Part shown: piece after piece, positions 46,572 to 55,767 of the stretch
Numbering within the stretch: the stretch's first letter is position 1
Layout of the letters: every line of letters begins with the position of its first letter
Made by a program: the position numbers and the translations under genes
Assembly: GCF_042675645.1 (NCBI RefSeq)
Contig: NZ_JBHTJH010000017.1
Span: 682,001 to 746,000 of the forward strand
DNA from: Sungkyunkwania multivorans
Lineage (GTDB): Bacteria > Bacteroidota > Bacteroidia > Flavobacteriales > Flavobacteriaceae
DNA: 64,000 nucleotides
Direction: 5' to 3'
Notes under the pieces: model-generated
What the model was told of the DNA's origin: nothing
The model's database searches: none
Seen by the model: only the letters and a program-made list of their open reading frames with translations

Positions 46572-49500
46572 ATGGAGAAACGATTACTTACGCGCAGCCT
46601 TTTTCTTTTAGTACTTTCCATCTCTTTTCTAACTGTCACAAATGCCCAAACAACTGTAGATCCTTATAGGTCTTCCAGTGCTTCTGGCTTCCCTGACACA
46701 GACGGTGATACGATCACGGACGAATTGGATCTCGATGATGATAATGACGGGGTTTTAGATACCATTGAACAGTCGGCTTGTCTTACTTCACCCGTAGCTT
46801 CACAAACAGAGATCATATTTTTGAACGAAACTTTTGGGTCTGGAACAACACGATCGCGCATCGACGACAATTTGCCTGCGGCGAGTACCACTTATCCCTA
46901 CGAGGACGGTGTTGGTGGTGGTGGCTGCAACGGAGATAATCTCAAAGATGGCTACTATACGGTTTACTATTCTATTTCGAATGCAGACGGTTCGTGCGAT
47001 ATAGATGATGGTGCGGGACCGGATGTGGCATCTTGGGCAGATAGCCGCTGGTATAGTGGAGGAGATCACACAGGAGACGTCAACGGTAAAATGGCCATCT
47101 TTAATGCCGACCTAAATCCTGGTGTTTTTTATCAGCAGACCATTTCTGGTGTTTTGCCAAATGTTCCGATCACCTATAGTTTCTGGGCGATCAATATCGA
47201 CAATAGAGATAGTGCTTTTGATTCCTTCGAACTTCCCAGAAGATTACCTAATATCACGGTCCAGTTTTTGACGACCGACCTTTCAACGACGCTCTTCACC
47301 TTAAGCACGGGCGACATCACCAGATGTGGGGACAATGTGGGCGACCCCGGATACAACCAATGTGACGAATCCGTGTGGCAGCAATTTACCGCGAACACCG
47401 TTTCACTAGGGACCACAGACTTTGTGGTTCGCTTCATCAATAATGGCCCTGGAGGGCTCGGCAATGATTTGGCCCTCGATGACATACAAATTAGTCAAGT
47501 CCTCTGTGACACCGACGGCGATGGTGTTGCCGACGTCTATGATCTAGATGCCGACAATGATGGCATCTCTAATTTGATTGAGGCAGGATTCCCATTCTTG
47601 GACCTTGGCAAAAGCACAGTGGACCCTTCTCTTTGGGTGGATACCAATAGGAATGGCGTACATGATATTATAGATGCCGCGGCAACAGACCCCAATTATT
47701 TACCCGATACAGATGGTGATGGGATACTTGATTACAAAGATCTGGACAGTGACAATGATAGCTTATTCGATATAGACGAGGCTGGTTTTGGTACAGCCGA
47801 TGTGAACGGAGATGGAGTGTGCGACATTACAGGACCCGATAATGACCAAGATGGAATTGCCACGATCATAGATGAGGTGTTTGGATTTGCGAATGACAAC
47901 CAACCCGAAGTAATCGATATGGATAATGATAATACGCCCGACTTTTTGCAACTGGATAGTGACAATGACGGTAATTTAGATATTACCAATAGTCTCTATG
48001 CCGATCTCGACAACGACGGTGACGGCCGTATCGATAATGACACCGATACCGATAAAGATGGCGTAAATAACCGTTTGGATACGTTCACGGCCTATTTTGG
48101 ATCACCCAGGGATTTGAATAGAGAGCTTTCATTATATTTTGATGGTGTTGACGACTATGTGGAAGATACTCCGATTCTTGGAGGTTTGTCCCAAGCCACA
48201 CTTATGGCATGGGTGAGACTAGATCCCACCTTCTCCGATACGGGGTATGTAGTAGGCCAGAATCGTTTTCATATCAGGATCAATAGTTCGAGACGGTTGA
48301 ATGCCATGGTCAATGGAAGTTCATTGACCGCTCCTGCGTCTACAGCATTGGGCCTAGATGAATGGATACATGTGGCGGCCATATATGATTCAGGAAATGC
48401 TACCGAAAAGTTAAAACTTTATATCAATGGTGTTCCTGTAAACACTTCCAATTCCTCGGCACTATCTGGTGGAATTTCAAATAGCGCCAACAACTTTGCA
48501 ATAGGAAGAAACCCTGCAAGTACTGTGAGTAGCACCAAGTACTTTTTCAAAGGAAATTTGGATGAAGTACGTGCTTTCGATATTGCTTTGACCGATGCGC
48601 AACTTCAGGAAATGGTATATCAAAGAATTGAAGAAGATGCGGGAGTGATACGTGGAAAGGCACTAGAAAAGAACATCACCGGCAGTTCTTGGGGTTCGCT
48701 AATACGTTACTACGATATGGATGAGATCCTGGACGATCAGCTAAAAGATCGTTCTTTTAATGCCTCGGATGCTACTTTGTATAATATCAAAAGACTTCAA
48801 GATGAGACAACACCCCTTCCTTTTGTTACAGACACCAATGGACCTTTGCTCAGCACGATCAATGTGGATGGTCAGAACCCTAACCAATTGGTTACATCCG
48901 ACCACGCTATTATAAGAATTGCGCATCAAGTATCACAGGATGTCAATGTCAAGGTATCAGGTCTCATCATAGATAGTGGGAGCACTTTGACCGTAAGTAA
49001 CAACAGCTTAATTCAGAGCAACCATTATTTGAAGATCGATGGAAAGCTAGATCTGCAGGGAGAATCCCAATTAATTCAAACCATAGGAAGCATCTGTGCG
49101 GCATCCAGCTTAGGGAGCATCGCAAGGGGACAAGAAGGTACGGCAGACGAGTTTACGTATAACTATTTCTCCTCTCCAGTCTCGACATCTGGAAACGCTT
49201 TTCAAATGAGTCAGCTAAGAACGCCAGAGGGTCTTGTGCGCTGGATCAGTAGCGCAAGCCCACCAGCAACACAGACCTCACCGATAACTTTAAGCAATTG
49301 GTGGGTATATAAATTTGATAATCAATTGGCCGATAGTGAAGATGGATGGGCCTATGTAGGTAATACGGGCAGTGTTGCTGCCGGTCTTGGATTCACGTTA
49401 AAGGGCTCGGGGACAGGAGCGGTCCTTGATGAGCAGCCTTATATTTTTGAAGGAAAGCCGAACAATGGTGAAATTACGCATGCTATTAGTGCTGGGAATG

Positions 49501-50588
49501 AAACTTTGGTCGGAAATCCCTATCCTTCTGCTTTGGATGCAAATAAGTTTATCGATGACAATGTTCAAGGCTTGGATGGTGATGCCATTACTGGAACACT
49601 CTATTTTTGGGAGCATTTTGGTGGCGGTACCCATATTCAAGAAGGATATCAAGGGAACTACGGGCTGTTGACAAAAGGAGGTGGAGTACCCGCGCCTAAC
49701 TTCATAACAGCAAACGGAGAAGTGACAGCTAATAAAACTCCTGGAAGATATATTCCTGTAGGTCAAGGTTTTTTCGTGGCATCTGATAGTGATGGAGGAA
49801 CGATTCGGTTTAAGAATAGTCAACGTGTCTTTGAGTTAGAAGGAACCGATTTGAACGATAATTCTACATTTATTAGAAGCATCGCTAATGATCAAGAAGA
49901 AGAGGCAAATCCTATTTCTAGAATTCGATTGGGATTTGAGAACCAGTTAGGATTTCACAGGCAGTTGTTGTTGGCCATCACACCCGTGGCCACCGATGGT
50001 GTGGACTTTGGGTACGATGGTGCCATGATAGAGAATCAGCTAGATGATCTGTATTGGCTCATTGATGATAGACCCTACATCATACAGGCCATCGGAAGCG
50101 CCGATCCGGCTACCGAGCTATCCCTTGGATTGCATGTCAGTAGTTCGCAAGAGGTTACGTTCAACATCGATGAGCTAGAGAATATCGATGAAGACTTTGA
50201 ACTTTACCTCAGAGACAATTATAGCGGACAGATCATTGATCTTCTAGCTGGGGAGATCACACTCTCCCTTGATGAGGGTGAGTATTCCGATAGGTTTTCG
50301 CTGATCTTTTCTGGAAATTCACTTAGTGTAGACGATCCAGAGGATGCCATCGATGGGATGATCGGCTTTTATGATAGCAGAGTAGACCAATTCGTCATTA
50401 AGAACCATACAGACAAGATCGTTAAAAATGTTGCGATCTATGATCTGTTGGGTCAGGTCGTTCAGGAAGATGCTTTTACCGAAGCAATGGCCGAATATAG
50501 AATTCCCCTTTCAAGCGCATCGGGAGCATATATTGCTGTGATAAGAACGGAGAATTCATCGCTGACCAAGAAATTCATTAAGAACTAG
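46572..50588 (+). CDS. Large secreted TSP3/LamG protein with T9SS sorting domain (C)
   Basis: A 1338-residue exported protein. Order: signal peptide (1-25); a short TSP3 calcium segment (about 38-66); a Cys-containing beta-rich domain (about 70-310) not found in the giants; TSP3 repeats (about 310-510); LamG domain (about 515-690, FDGVDDYVEDTPILGGLSQA); the region with YNYFSSPVS and NPYPSALD (about 850-1050); the RIRLGFEN module from about 1117; and a T9SS type A tail (about 1265-1338) ending SSLTKKFIKN. It lacks the unnamed domain of the giants. It is probably a T9SS-exported surface protein and is flanked by two stand-alone copies of its module. Confidence 0.87.
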   Translation: MEKRLLTRSLFLLVLSISFLTVTNAQTTVDPYRSSSASGFPDTDGDTITDELDLDDDNDGVLDTIEQSACLTSPVASQTEIIFLNETFGSGTTRSRIDDNLPAASTTYPYEDGVGGGGCNGDNLKDGYYTVYYSISNADGSCDIDDGAGPDVASWADSRWYSGGDHTGDVNGKMAIFNADLNPGVFYQQTISGVLPNVPITYSFWAINIDNRDSAFDSFELPRRLPNITVQFLTTDLSTTLFTLSTGDITRCGDNVGDPGYNQCDESVWQQFTANTVSLGTTDFVVRFINNGPGGLGNDLALDDIQISQVLCDTDGDGVADVYDLDADNDGISNLIEAGFPFLDLGKSTVDPSLWVDTNRNGVHDIIDAAATDPNYLPDTDGDGILDYKDLDSDNDSLFDIDEAGFGTADVNGDGVCDITGPDNDQDGIATIIDEVFGFANDNQPEVIDMDNDNTPDFLQLDSDNDGNLDITNSLYADLDNDGDGRIDNDTDTDKDGVNNRLDTFTAYFGSPRDLNRELSLYFDGVDDYVEDTPILGGLSQATLMAWVRLDPTFSDTGYVVGQNRFHIRINSSRRLNAMVNGSSLTAPASTALGLDEWIHVAAIYDSGNATEKLKLYINGVPVNTSNSSALSGGISNSANNFAIGRNPASTVSSTKYFFKGNLDEVRAFDIALTDAQLQEMVYQRIEEDAGVIRGKALEKNITGSSWGSLIRYYDMDEILDDQLKDRSFNASDATLYNIKRLQDETTPLPFVTDTNGPLLSTINVDGQNPNQLVTSDHAIIRIAHQVSQDVNVKVSGLIIDSGSTLTVSNNSLIQSNHYLKIDGKLDLQGESQLIQTIGSICAASSLGSIARGQEGTADEFTYNYFSSPVSTSGNAFQMSQLRTPEGLVRWISSASPPATQTSPITLSNWWVYKFDNQLADSEDGWAYVGNTGSVAAGLGFTLKGSGTGAVLDEQPYIFEGKPNNGEITHAISAGNETLVGNPYPSALDANKFIDDNVQGLDGDAITGTLYFWEHFGGGTHIQEGYQGNYGLLTKGGGVPAPNFITANGEVTANKTPGRYIPVGQGFFVASDSDGGTIRFKNSQRVFELEGTDLNDNSTFIRSIANDQEEEANPISRIRLGFENQLGFHRQLLLAITPVATDGVDFGYDGAMIENQLDDLYWLIDDRPYIIQAIGSADPATELSLGLHVSSSQEVTFNIDELENIDEDFELYLRDNYSGQIIDLLAGEITLSLDEGEYSDRFSLIFSGNSLSVDDPEDAIDGMIGFYDSRVDQFVIKNHTDKIVKNVAIYDLLGQVVQEDAFTEAMAEYRIPLSSASGAYIAVIRTENSSLTKKFIKN

Positions 50589-50728
50589 GAAGATTTCAAC
50601 GATCAAATCATTCGGCTTATAGAATATTTTATTGAATCAACTGAATTGTAGCGCATTATGACTAAATTTAAATCCGAATAGTTCCTCAATTTCTCCTACA
50701 TAAGCTGGATAATCACGAAACCAGGATC

Positions 50729-51550
50729 ATGGAGAGATCAATAATCACATGCCACGTATTTATTATTACCATATTATTTACAGGTAGTATGTATGCACAA
50801 ACTTCTGCGGATCTATCATTTCAAGATGTTTCAATAAACATGCGGCCGAACGCTTCGCAAAGTGCTTCGGATGATATTCCGAGAATTAGAATTGGCTTTG
50901 AGAATGAAATTGGATTTCACCGGCAATTGTTGCTTGCGATAGTTCCAGGAACAACGGACGGAATCGATTGGGGCTATGATGGAGCGTTGATCGAGAATCA
51001 AACCGATGATATGTATTGGCTCATAGAAGGACAACCCCATGTGATTCAGGCGATAGGCAATATAAGTTCGCTGACCCATCTTTCTTTAGGTATCCGATCT
51101 GGAAGTTCGCAGATGGTCACCATAATGCTGGACGAACTAGAAAATTTTGATGAGGATCTGCCACTATTTATTTTCGATCATCAAAGTAGAAGCTACGTTG
51201 ATATAACCGATGGACCGTACTCCTTTTTTGTAGCGCAGGGAGAGCACACAGATAGATTCTCGATGATCTTCCCTGGAAGTGTTCTTAGTCTTGAAGATAA
51301 ACAGCAGAAGTCTGATAAATTTATGCTTTTCTTTGACAGCAATGGGGCTCAACTTGTTGTTAAGAATGATAAAAGCGAATTGGTAGCGAATATCACTATT
51401 TATGATCTTGGTGGCCAACGGGTTTGGTCTGGCAGATATAAGCAGGTTCAAGGTCAATACGAAGTGCCTATGTTTACGGCAACAGGTGTTTATATGGCTG
51501 TCATTGAAACAAAAGAATATGTAGTGAGTAAAAAGTTTGTAAAGAATTAA
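50729..51550 (+). CDS. Small T9SS cargo: stand-alone 'RIRIGFEN' module protein (E)
   Basis: A 273-residue exported protein. The signal peptide (about 1-23, ending MYAQ) is followed by a short Ser/Asn-rich linker. The module starts with PRIRIGFENEIGFHRQLLLA at about residue 51 and continues with WGYDGALIENQTDDMYWLIE, then LDELENFDEDL. A T9SS type A tail ends YVVSKKFVKN. It is closest to the C-terminal part of protein C directly upstream, consistent with duplication of the end of C and fusion to a signal peptide. No LamG or TSP3 part. Confidence 0.8.
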   Translation: MERSIITCHVFIITILFTGSMYAQTSADLSFQDVSINMRPNASQSASDDIPRIRIGFENEIGFHRQLLLAIVPGTTDGIDWGYDGALIENQTDDMYWLIEGQPHVIQAIGNISSLTHLSLGIRSGSSQMVTIMLDELENFDEDLPLFIFDHQSRSYVDITDGPYSFFVAQGEHTDRFSMIFPGSVLSLEDKQQKSDKFMLFFDSNGAQLVVKNDKSELVANITIYDLGGQRVWSGRYKQVQGQYEVPMFTATGVYMAVIETKEYVVSKKFVKN

Positions 51551-51891
51551 TATTTCATATTTTAATGATGCCAATTTCCAGCCCAAAACTCTCATTTAGA
51601 AAATATTAGGTTTTAAATCTTGCACTGTTTACAACATACTGAGGGCAAGTGATTAAAGAAGTTGGTATAATTCCATGGCCTCTTCACACATTATCTTTAC
51701 AAGTTCTATTTCGGGGACTTCTATAACGATTGTTAAAACTGAAATTGGATAAAAGGGATAGAAGTTTGTCTAAAAGTAGAAGAGATATATTCAAAAGCCT
51801 TCCCGATGGAAGGCTTTTATGTTTTCTAACCCCTATTTTCAATGAAATTCATTAATTTCGCAGACTTACTAAAGACAACGCTTGTTTTATA
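51551..51891. other. Intergenic region before ileS
   Basis: This 341-base stretch holds a strong hairpin (51793-51818) and the ileS leader. On the minus strand 51653-51769 is open for 38 codons and reads like real protein (VIEVPEIELVKIMCEEAMEL), but has no upstream ATG. Nothing else was seen. Confidence 0.5.
51793..51818 (+). terminator. Hairpin terminator upstream of ileS
   Basis: A perfect 11-bp stem aaaagccttcc / ggaaggctttt with the tetraloop cgat, followed by a T-containing tract. It separates the cargo genes from ileS. Confidence 0.82.
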
Positions 51892-54800
51892 ATGAAGTTT
51901 ACTGAGTACAAAGGAATTGACTTGCCCAAAGTTGCCGAAGAGGTATTAAACTATTGGGAGGAAAATAACATCTTTGAGAAGAGTGTGACAACGCGTGAAG
52001 GAAAAGAGCCGTTCGTATTTTTCGAAGGACCTCCTTCTGCAAATGGATTGCCTGGTATTCACCACGTAATGGCACGTGCTATCAAAGATATCTTTTGTCG
52101 CTATAAGACTCAGAAAGGCTATCAGGTGAAGCGCAAAGCCGGCTGGGATACGCATGGACTTCCCATAGAACTCGGTGTGGAAAAGGAACTTGGAATCACC
52201 AAAGAAGATATTGGAAAGAAGATCACCATAGAAGAATACAATCAGGCTTGTAAAACGGCGGTGATGCGTTATACCGATGTTTGGAATAACCTCACCCGCG
52301 AAATGGGCTATTGGGTAGATATGGAAGATCCATATATCACCTACAAGTCGAAGTATATGGAAAGTGTTTGGTGGTTGTTGAAGCAGATCTACGATAAAGA
52401 ACTTATCTATAAAGGATATACCATTCAACCATATTCGCCAAAAGCGGGGACGGGTCTTAGCTCGCACGAGTTGAACCAACCAGGCACCTATCAGGATGTC
52501 ACCGATACTACGGTCGTCGCCCAGTTCAAAGCCAAGCAGGAGACACTCCCCGATTTCCTTCAAGGATACGAGGACGTGCATTTTTTGGCTTGGACGACGA
52601 CGCCATGGACACTTCCATCGAATACTGCTTTGACCGTAGGACCTAAGATCGAGTATGCTTTGGTAAAAAGTTTTAATCAATACACCTTTGAGCCGATCAA
52701 TGTAGTGATGGCAAAGGCGTTGGTCGCCAAACAATTCGCAGGAAAGAAGTTTGAGCAGGTTGAAGATGAATCAGCACTTTCAAATTATAAGCAAGGAAAT
52801 AAAGTTATCCCGTATTTTGTTGCTAAAGAGTTTCGAGGGAAAGACCTCGTAGGCATAAAGTATGAACAACTTTGGAGTGATGCACCACTTCCCAATGACC
52901 ATCCCGAGAATGCCTTTAGAGTAATATCAGGAGACTTTGTTACCACCGAGGATGGTACAGGTATCGTGCATACGGCTCCAACTTTTGGTGCAGACGATGC
53001 CAAGGTAGCAAAAGAGGCGAGCCCAGAAGTTCCGCCAATGTTGGTGAAAGATGAAAATGACAACTTAGTACCATTGGTCGATCTACAAGGACGGTTTCGA
53101 CCAGAATTGGGAGCCTTGGGCGGAAAATATGTCAAGAATGAATACTATGCCGAAGGTGAGGCACCCGAAAAGTCTGTCGATGTAGAGATCGCCATCAGAC
53201 TCAAAGAAGAGAACAAGGCCTTTAAGGTCGAAAAATATGTGCATAGCTATCCGAACTGCTGGAGAACCGATAAGCCTATCTTATATTATCCATTGGATTC
53301 TTGGTTCATCAAAGTAACGGATATCAAAGACCGCATGTTCGAGCTTAACCAAACTATCAATTGGAAACCAAAGGCGACCGGCGAAGGACGTTTTGGTAAC
53401 TGGCTAGCAAACGCCAACGACTGGAATTTGTCGCGATCTCGCTTTTGGGGAATTCCATTACCGATCTGGCGTACCGAGGATGGCAAGGAAGCGTTGATGA
53501 TCGGTTCGGTGGAGGAACTAAAGGCAGAAATGCAGAAAGCGGTCGCAGCAGGCTTTATGAAAAGAGATATCTTCGAGGATTTTGTGGTGGGAGACATGAG
53601 CGAGGCCAATTACGATAAGATCGACCTTCATAAAAATGTTGTGGACCAAATTACCTTGGTCTCCGCTTCAGGAAAACCGATGAAACGCGAAAGCGACTTG
53701 ATCGACGTTTGGTTCGATTCAGGTTCTATGCCTTATGCACAATGGCATTATCCATTCGAAAACAAGGAAAAGATAGACGAGGGAACGAGTTTCCCAGCAG
53801 ATTATATCGCAGAAGGAGTAGATCAGACCCGCGGTTGGTTCTACACCTTGCACGCCATTGCAACGATGGTCTTCGATTCTGTGGCCTACAAAAATGTGGT
53901 GTCCAACGGTCTGGTACTCGATAAGAATGGGCAAAAGATGTCCAAACGACTCGGGAATGCCGCAGACCCATTCGAGACGCTCAAAGAACATGGCCCTGAT
54001 GCGACGCGCTGGTATATGATAAGCAATGCCAATCCATGGGATAATCTCAAGTTTGACCCTGATGGTATTACCGAAGTACGAAGAAAGTTCTTCGGCACTT
54101 TGTATAATACATACTCGTTCTTCAGTTTGTATGCCAATATTGATGGCTTCGACTATAAAGAAGCAGATATTCCCTTAAGTGAGCGACCAGAGATTGACCG
54201 ATGGATATTGTCCGAACTTCATTCGCTAATTAAGAATGTGGATGAGGCCTATGCCGATTATGAGCCTACCAAGGCCACGCGGGCAATTTCAGATTTCGTA
54301 CAAGAACATTTGAGCAACTGGTTTGTTCGTTTAAGCAGAAGACGTTTTTGGAAGGGTGAGTACGGTCAAGATAAGATATCGGCCTATCAGACGCTCTATA
54401 CATGTTTGGTGGAGGTCGCCAAATTGAGTGCACCAGTGGCTCCGTTCTTTATGGATAGGCTTTACAAAGATTTAACAAATGAGACACAAATAGAAAATGC
54501 TGAAAGTGTACATTTGGCTGATTTCCCGAGCTATGAGGAACGTTTCATAGATAAGGTCTTAGAACGCAAAATGGAACGCGCACAAACAATATCTTCATTG
54601 GTATTGTCGTTACGCAAAAAGGAGATGATCAAAGTACGTCAACCGTTGCAGAAGATCATGATACCAGTGCTGGATGCTACCGAGAAGGAAGAGATCATCG
54701 CAGTTTCGGACCTGATCAAGGCCGAGGTAAATGTAAAGGAAATAGAGCTGCTGGATGATGCTTCAGGCATTTTGGTGAAGCAGATAAAACCCAATTTCAA

Positions 54801-55296
54801 AGCCTTAGGGCCTAGATTTGGAAAGGATATGAAATTAATTGCAGCTGAAATTCAGCAGTTTGGGCAAGAAGAGATCCAAAAAGTTGAACAAAACGGGGAA
54901 ATTCAGGTTGTAATTAATGGAAAAAGTATTACTTTAGGAATCGACGAGGTGGAGATCACCTCGCAAGATATCGAAGGTTGGCTAGTAGCCAATTCAGGAG
55001 CATTGACTGTAGCGTTGGACATTCACATAGATGATAATTTACGCAGAGAAGGTATCGCCAGAGAGCTCGTTAATAGAATTCAAAACTTACGTAAGGATTC
55101 GGGCTTGGATGTTACCGATAAGATAGATGTTACCCTACAGAAAGATGGTACCGTAGAGCAAGCTGTTGAAAACAATATCGAGTACATCAAGAATGAGACG
55201 CTCACCGCGCAACTAGAACTTGCAGACAATGTGGAACATGGTACGGATATTGCTTTTGATGAGGTGAAGACCAAATTGTTTATTCAAAAACATTGA
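51892..55296 (+). CDS. ileS: Isoleucyl-tRNA synthetase (eukaryote-like type)
   Basis: A 1134-residue class I synthetase. The HIGH-type motif is GLPGIHH (52-58, after EGPPSAN) and the KMSKS-type motif is KMSKR (682-686). An editing domain lies between them. The GLPGIHH form and the length above 1000 residues fit the eukaryote-like (IleS2) group, several of which are insensitive to mupirocin; that property is an inference here. It charges tRNA-Ile. The DksA/TraR-like gene follows five bases after the stop codon. Confidence 0.95.
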   Translation: MKFTEYKGIDLPKVAEEVLNYWEENNIFEKSVTTREGKEPFVFFEGPPSANGLPGIHHVMARAIKDIFCRYKTQKGYQVKRKAGWDTHGLPIELGVEKELGITKEDIGKKITIEEYNQACKTAVMRYTDVWNNLTREMGYWVDMEDPYITYKSKYMESVWWLLKQIYDKELIYKGYTIQPYSPKAGTGLSSHELNQPGTYQDVTDTTVVAQFKAKQETLPDFLQGYEDVHFLAWTTTPWTLPSNTALTVGPKIEYALVKSFNQYTFEPINVVMAKALVAKQFAGKKFEQVEDESALSNYKQGNKVIPYFVAKEFRGKDLVGIKYEQLWSDAPLPNDHPENAFRVISGDFVTTEDGTGIVHTAPTFGADDAKVAKEASPEVPPMLVKDENDNLVPLVDLQGRFRPELGALGGKYVKNEYYAEGEAPEKSVDVEIAIRLKEENKAFKVEKYVHSYPNCWRTDKPILYYPLDSWFIKVTDIKDRMFELNQTINWKPKATGEGRFGNWLANANDWNLSRSRFWGIPLPIWRTEDGKEALMIGSVEELKAEMQKAVAAGFMKRDIFEDFVVGDMSEANYDKIDLHKNVVDQITLVSASGKPMKRESDLIDVWFDSGSMPYAQWHYPFENKEKIDEGTSFPADYIAEGVDQTRGWFYTLHAIATMVFDSVAYKNVVSNGLVLDKNGQKMSKRLGNAADPFETLKEHGPDATRWYMISNANPWDNLKFDPDGITEVRRKFFGTLYNTYSFFSLYANIDGFDYKEADIPLSERPEIDRWILSELHSLIKNVDEAYADYEPTKATRAISDFVQEHLSNWFVRLSRRRFWKGEYGQDKISAYQTLYTCLVEVAKLSAPVAPFFMDRLYKDLTNETQIENAESVHLADFPSYEERFIDKVLERKMERAQTISSLVLSLRKKEMIKVRQPLQKIMIPVLDATEKEEIIAVSDLIKAEVNVKEIELLDDASGILVKQIKPNFKALGPRFGKDMKLIAAEIQQFGQEEIQKVEQNGEIQVVINGKSITLGIDEVEITSQDIEGWLVANSGALTVALDIHIDDNLRREGIARELVNRIQNLRKDSGLDVTDKIDVTLQKDGTVEQAVENNIEYIKNETLTAQLELADNVEHGTDIAFDEVKTKLFIQKH

Positions 55297-55300
55297 ACCT

Positions 55301-55684
55301 ATGGCAACAGAGACAAAAGTGAGATATTCTGATAAAGAATTAGCAGAATTCAAAAGGCTGATCGAAGAAAAGATCGAAAAGGCCAAGCACGATCTAGAAT
55401 TGATTCAAAGTGCATATAAAAATGACGAGAACAATGGGACGGATGATACCTCTCCTACCTTTAAGGCCTTCGAAGAAGGTAGCGAGACGATGAGCAAGGA
55501 ACGCAATATGCAACTGGCCATCCGACAGGAGAAATTTATTCGTGATTTGAAGAACGCTTTGATACGAATAGAGAACAAGACCTATGGCATCTGTAGGGTC
55601 ACAGGAAAACTGATCAACCCAGAGCGATTGAAGCTGGTGCCGCATGCCACCTTGAGCATCGAAGCAAAGAATATGCAGAAGTAA
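55301..55684 (+). CDS. DksA/TraR-like protein with degenerate zinc finger
   Basis: A 127-residue protein with a coiled-coil N-terminal part (about 10-95) and a DksA/TraR-type C-terminal segment: TYGICRVTGKLINPERLKLVPHAT. Of the four zinc cysteines of classical DksA only one remains; the partner positions are replaced by Gly, Pro and His. Such forms are common in flavobacteria as I recall. It may still bind RNA polymerase through its coiled coil. It is co-transcribed with ileS and ends at a terminator. Confidence 0.82.
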   Translation: MATETKVRYSDKELAEFKRLIEEKIEKAKHDLELIQSAYKNDENNGTDDTSPTFKAFEEGSETMSKERNMQLAIRQEKFIRDLKNALIRIENKTYGICRVTGKLINPERLKLVPHATLSIEAKNMQK

Positions 55685-55705
55685 TTTCTTATAATTATAT
55701 AAAGT

Positions 55706-55742
55706 AAAAACGCTCTTTATTCTTTCGGTGAAGGGCGTTTTT
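55706..55742 (+). terminator. Terminator of the ileS-dksA-like unit
   Basis: aaaaacgc (55706-55713) pairs with gcgttttt (55735-55742), with extra partial pairing inside. The T-run is followed directly by the sulfurtransferase gene. Confidence 0.8.
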
Positions 55743-55767
55743 GTTTAACCTTTTTGAGATTTATAAA

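Noticed and set aside
51164..51595. 143-codon minus-strand frame over small cargo gene E
   Set aside because: The plus-strand frame has signal peptide, module and sorting tail; the antisense frame has low-complexity composition and no family features.
51946..52734. 262-codon open frame antisense to ileS
   Set aside because: It lies wholly within the strongly supported ileS coding region, has no recognisable motif and reads as a frame shadow.
55741..55767. Upstream ATG for the sulfurtransferase gene
   Set aside because: It lies in the T-run of the preceding terminator; the start at 55768 fits the family N-terminus.
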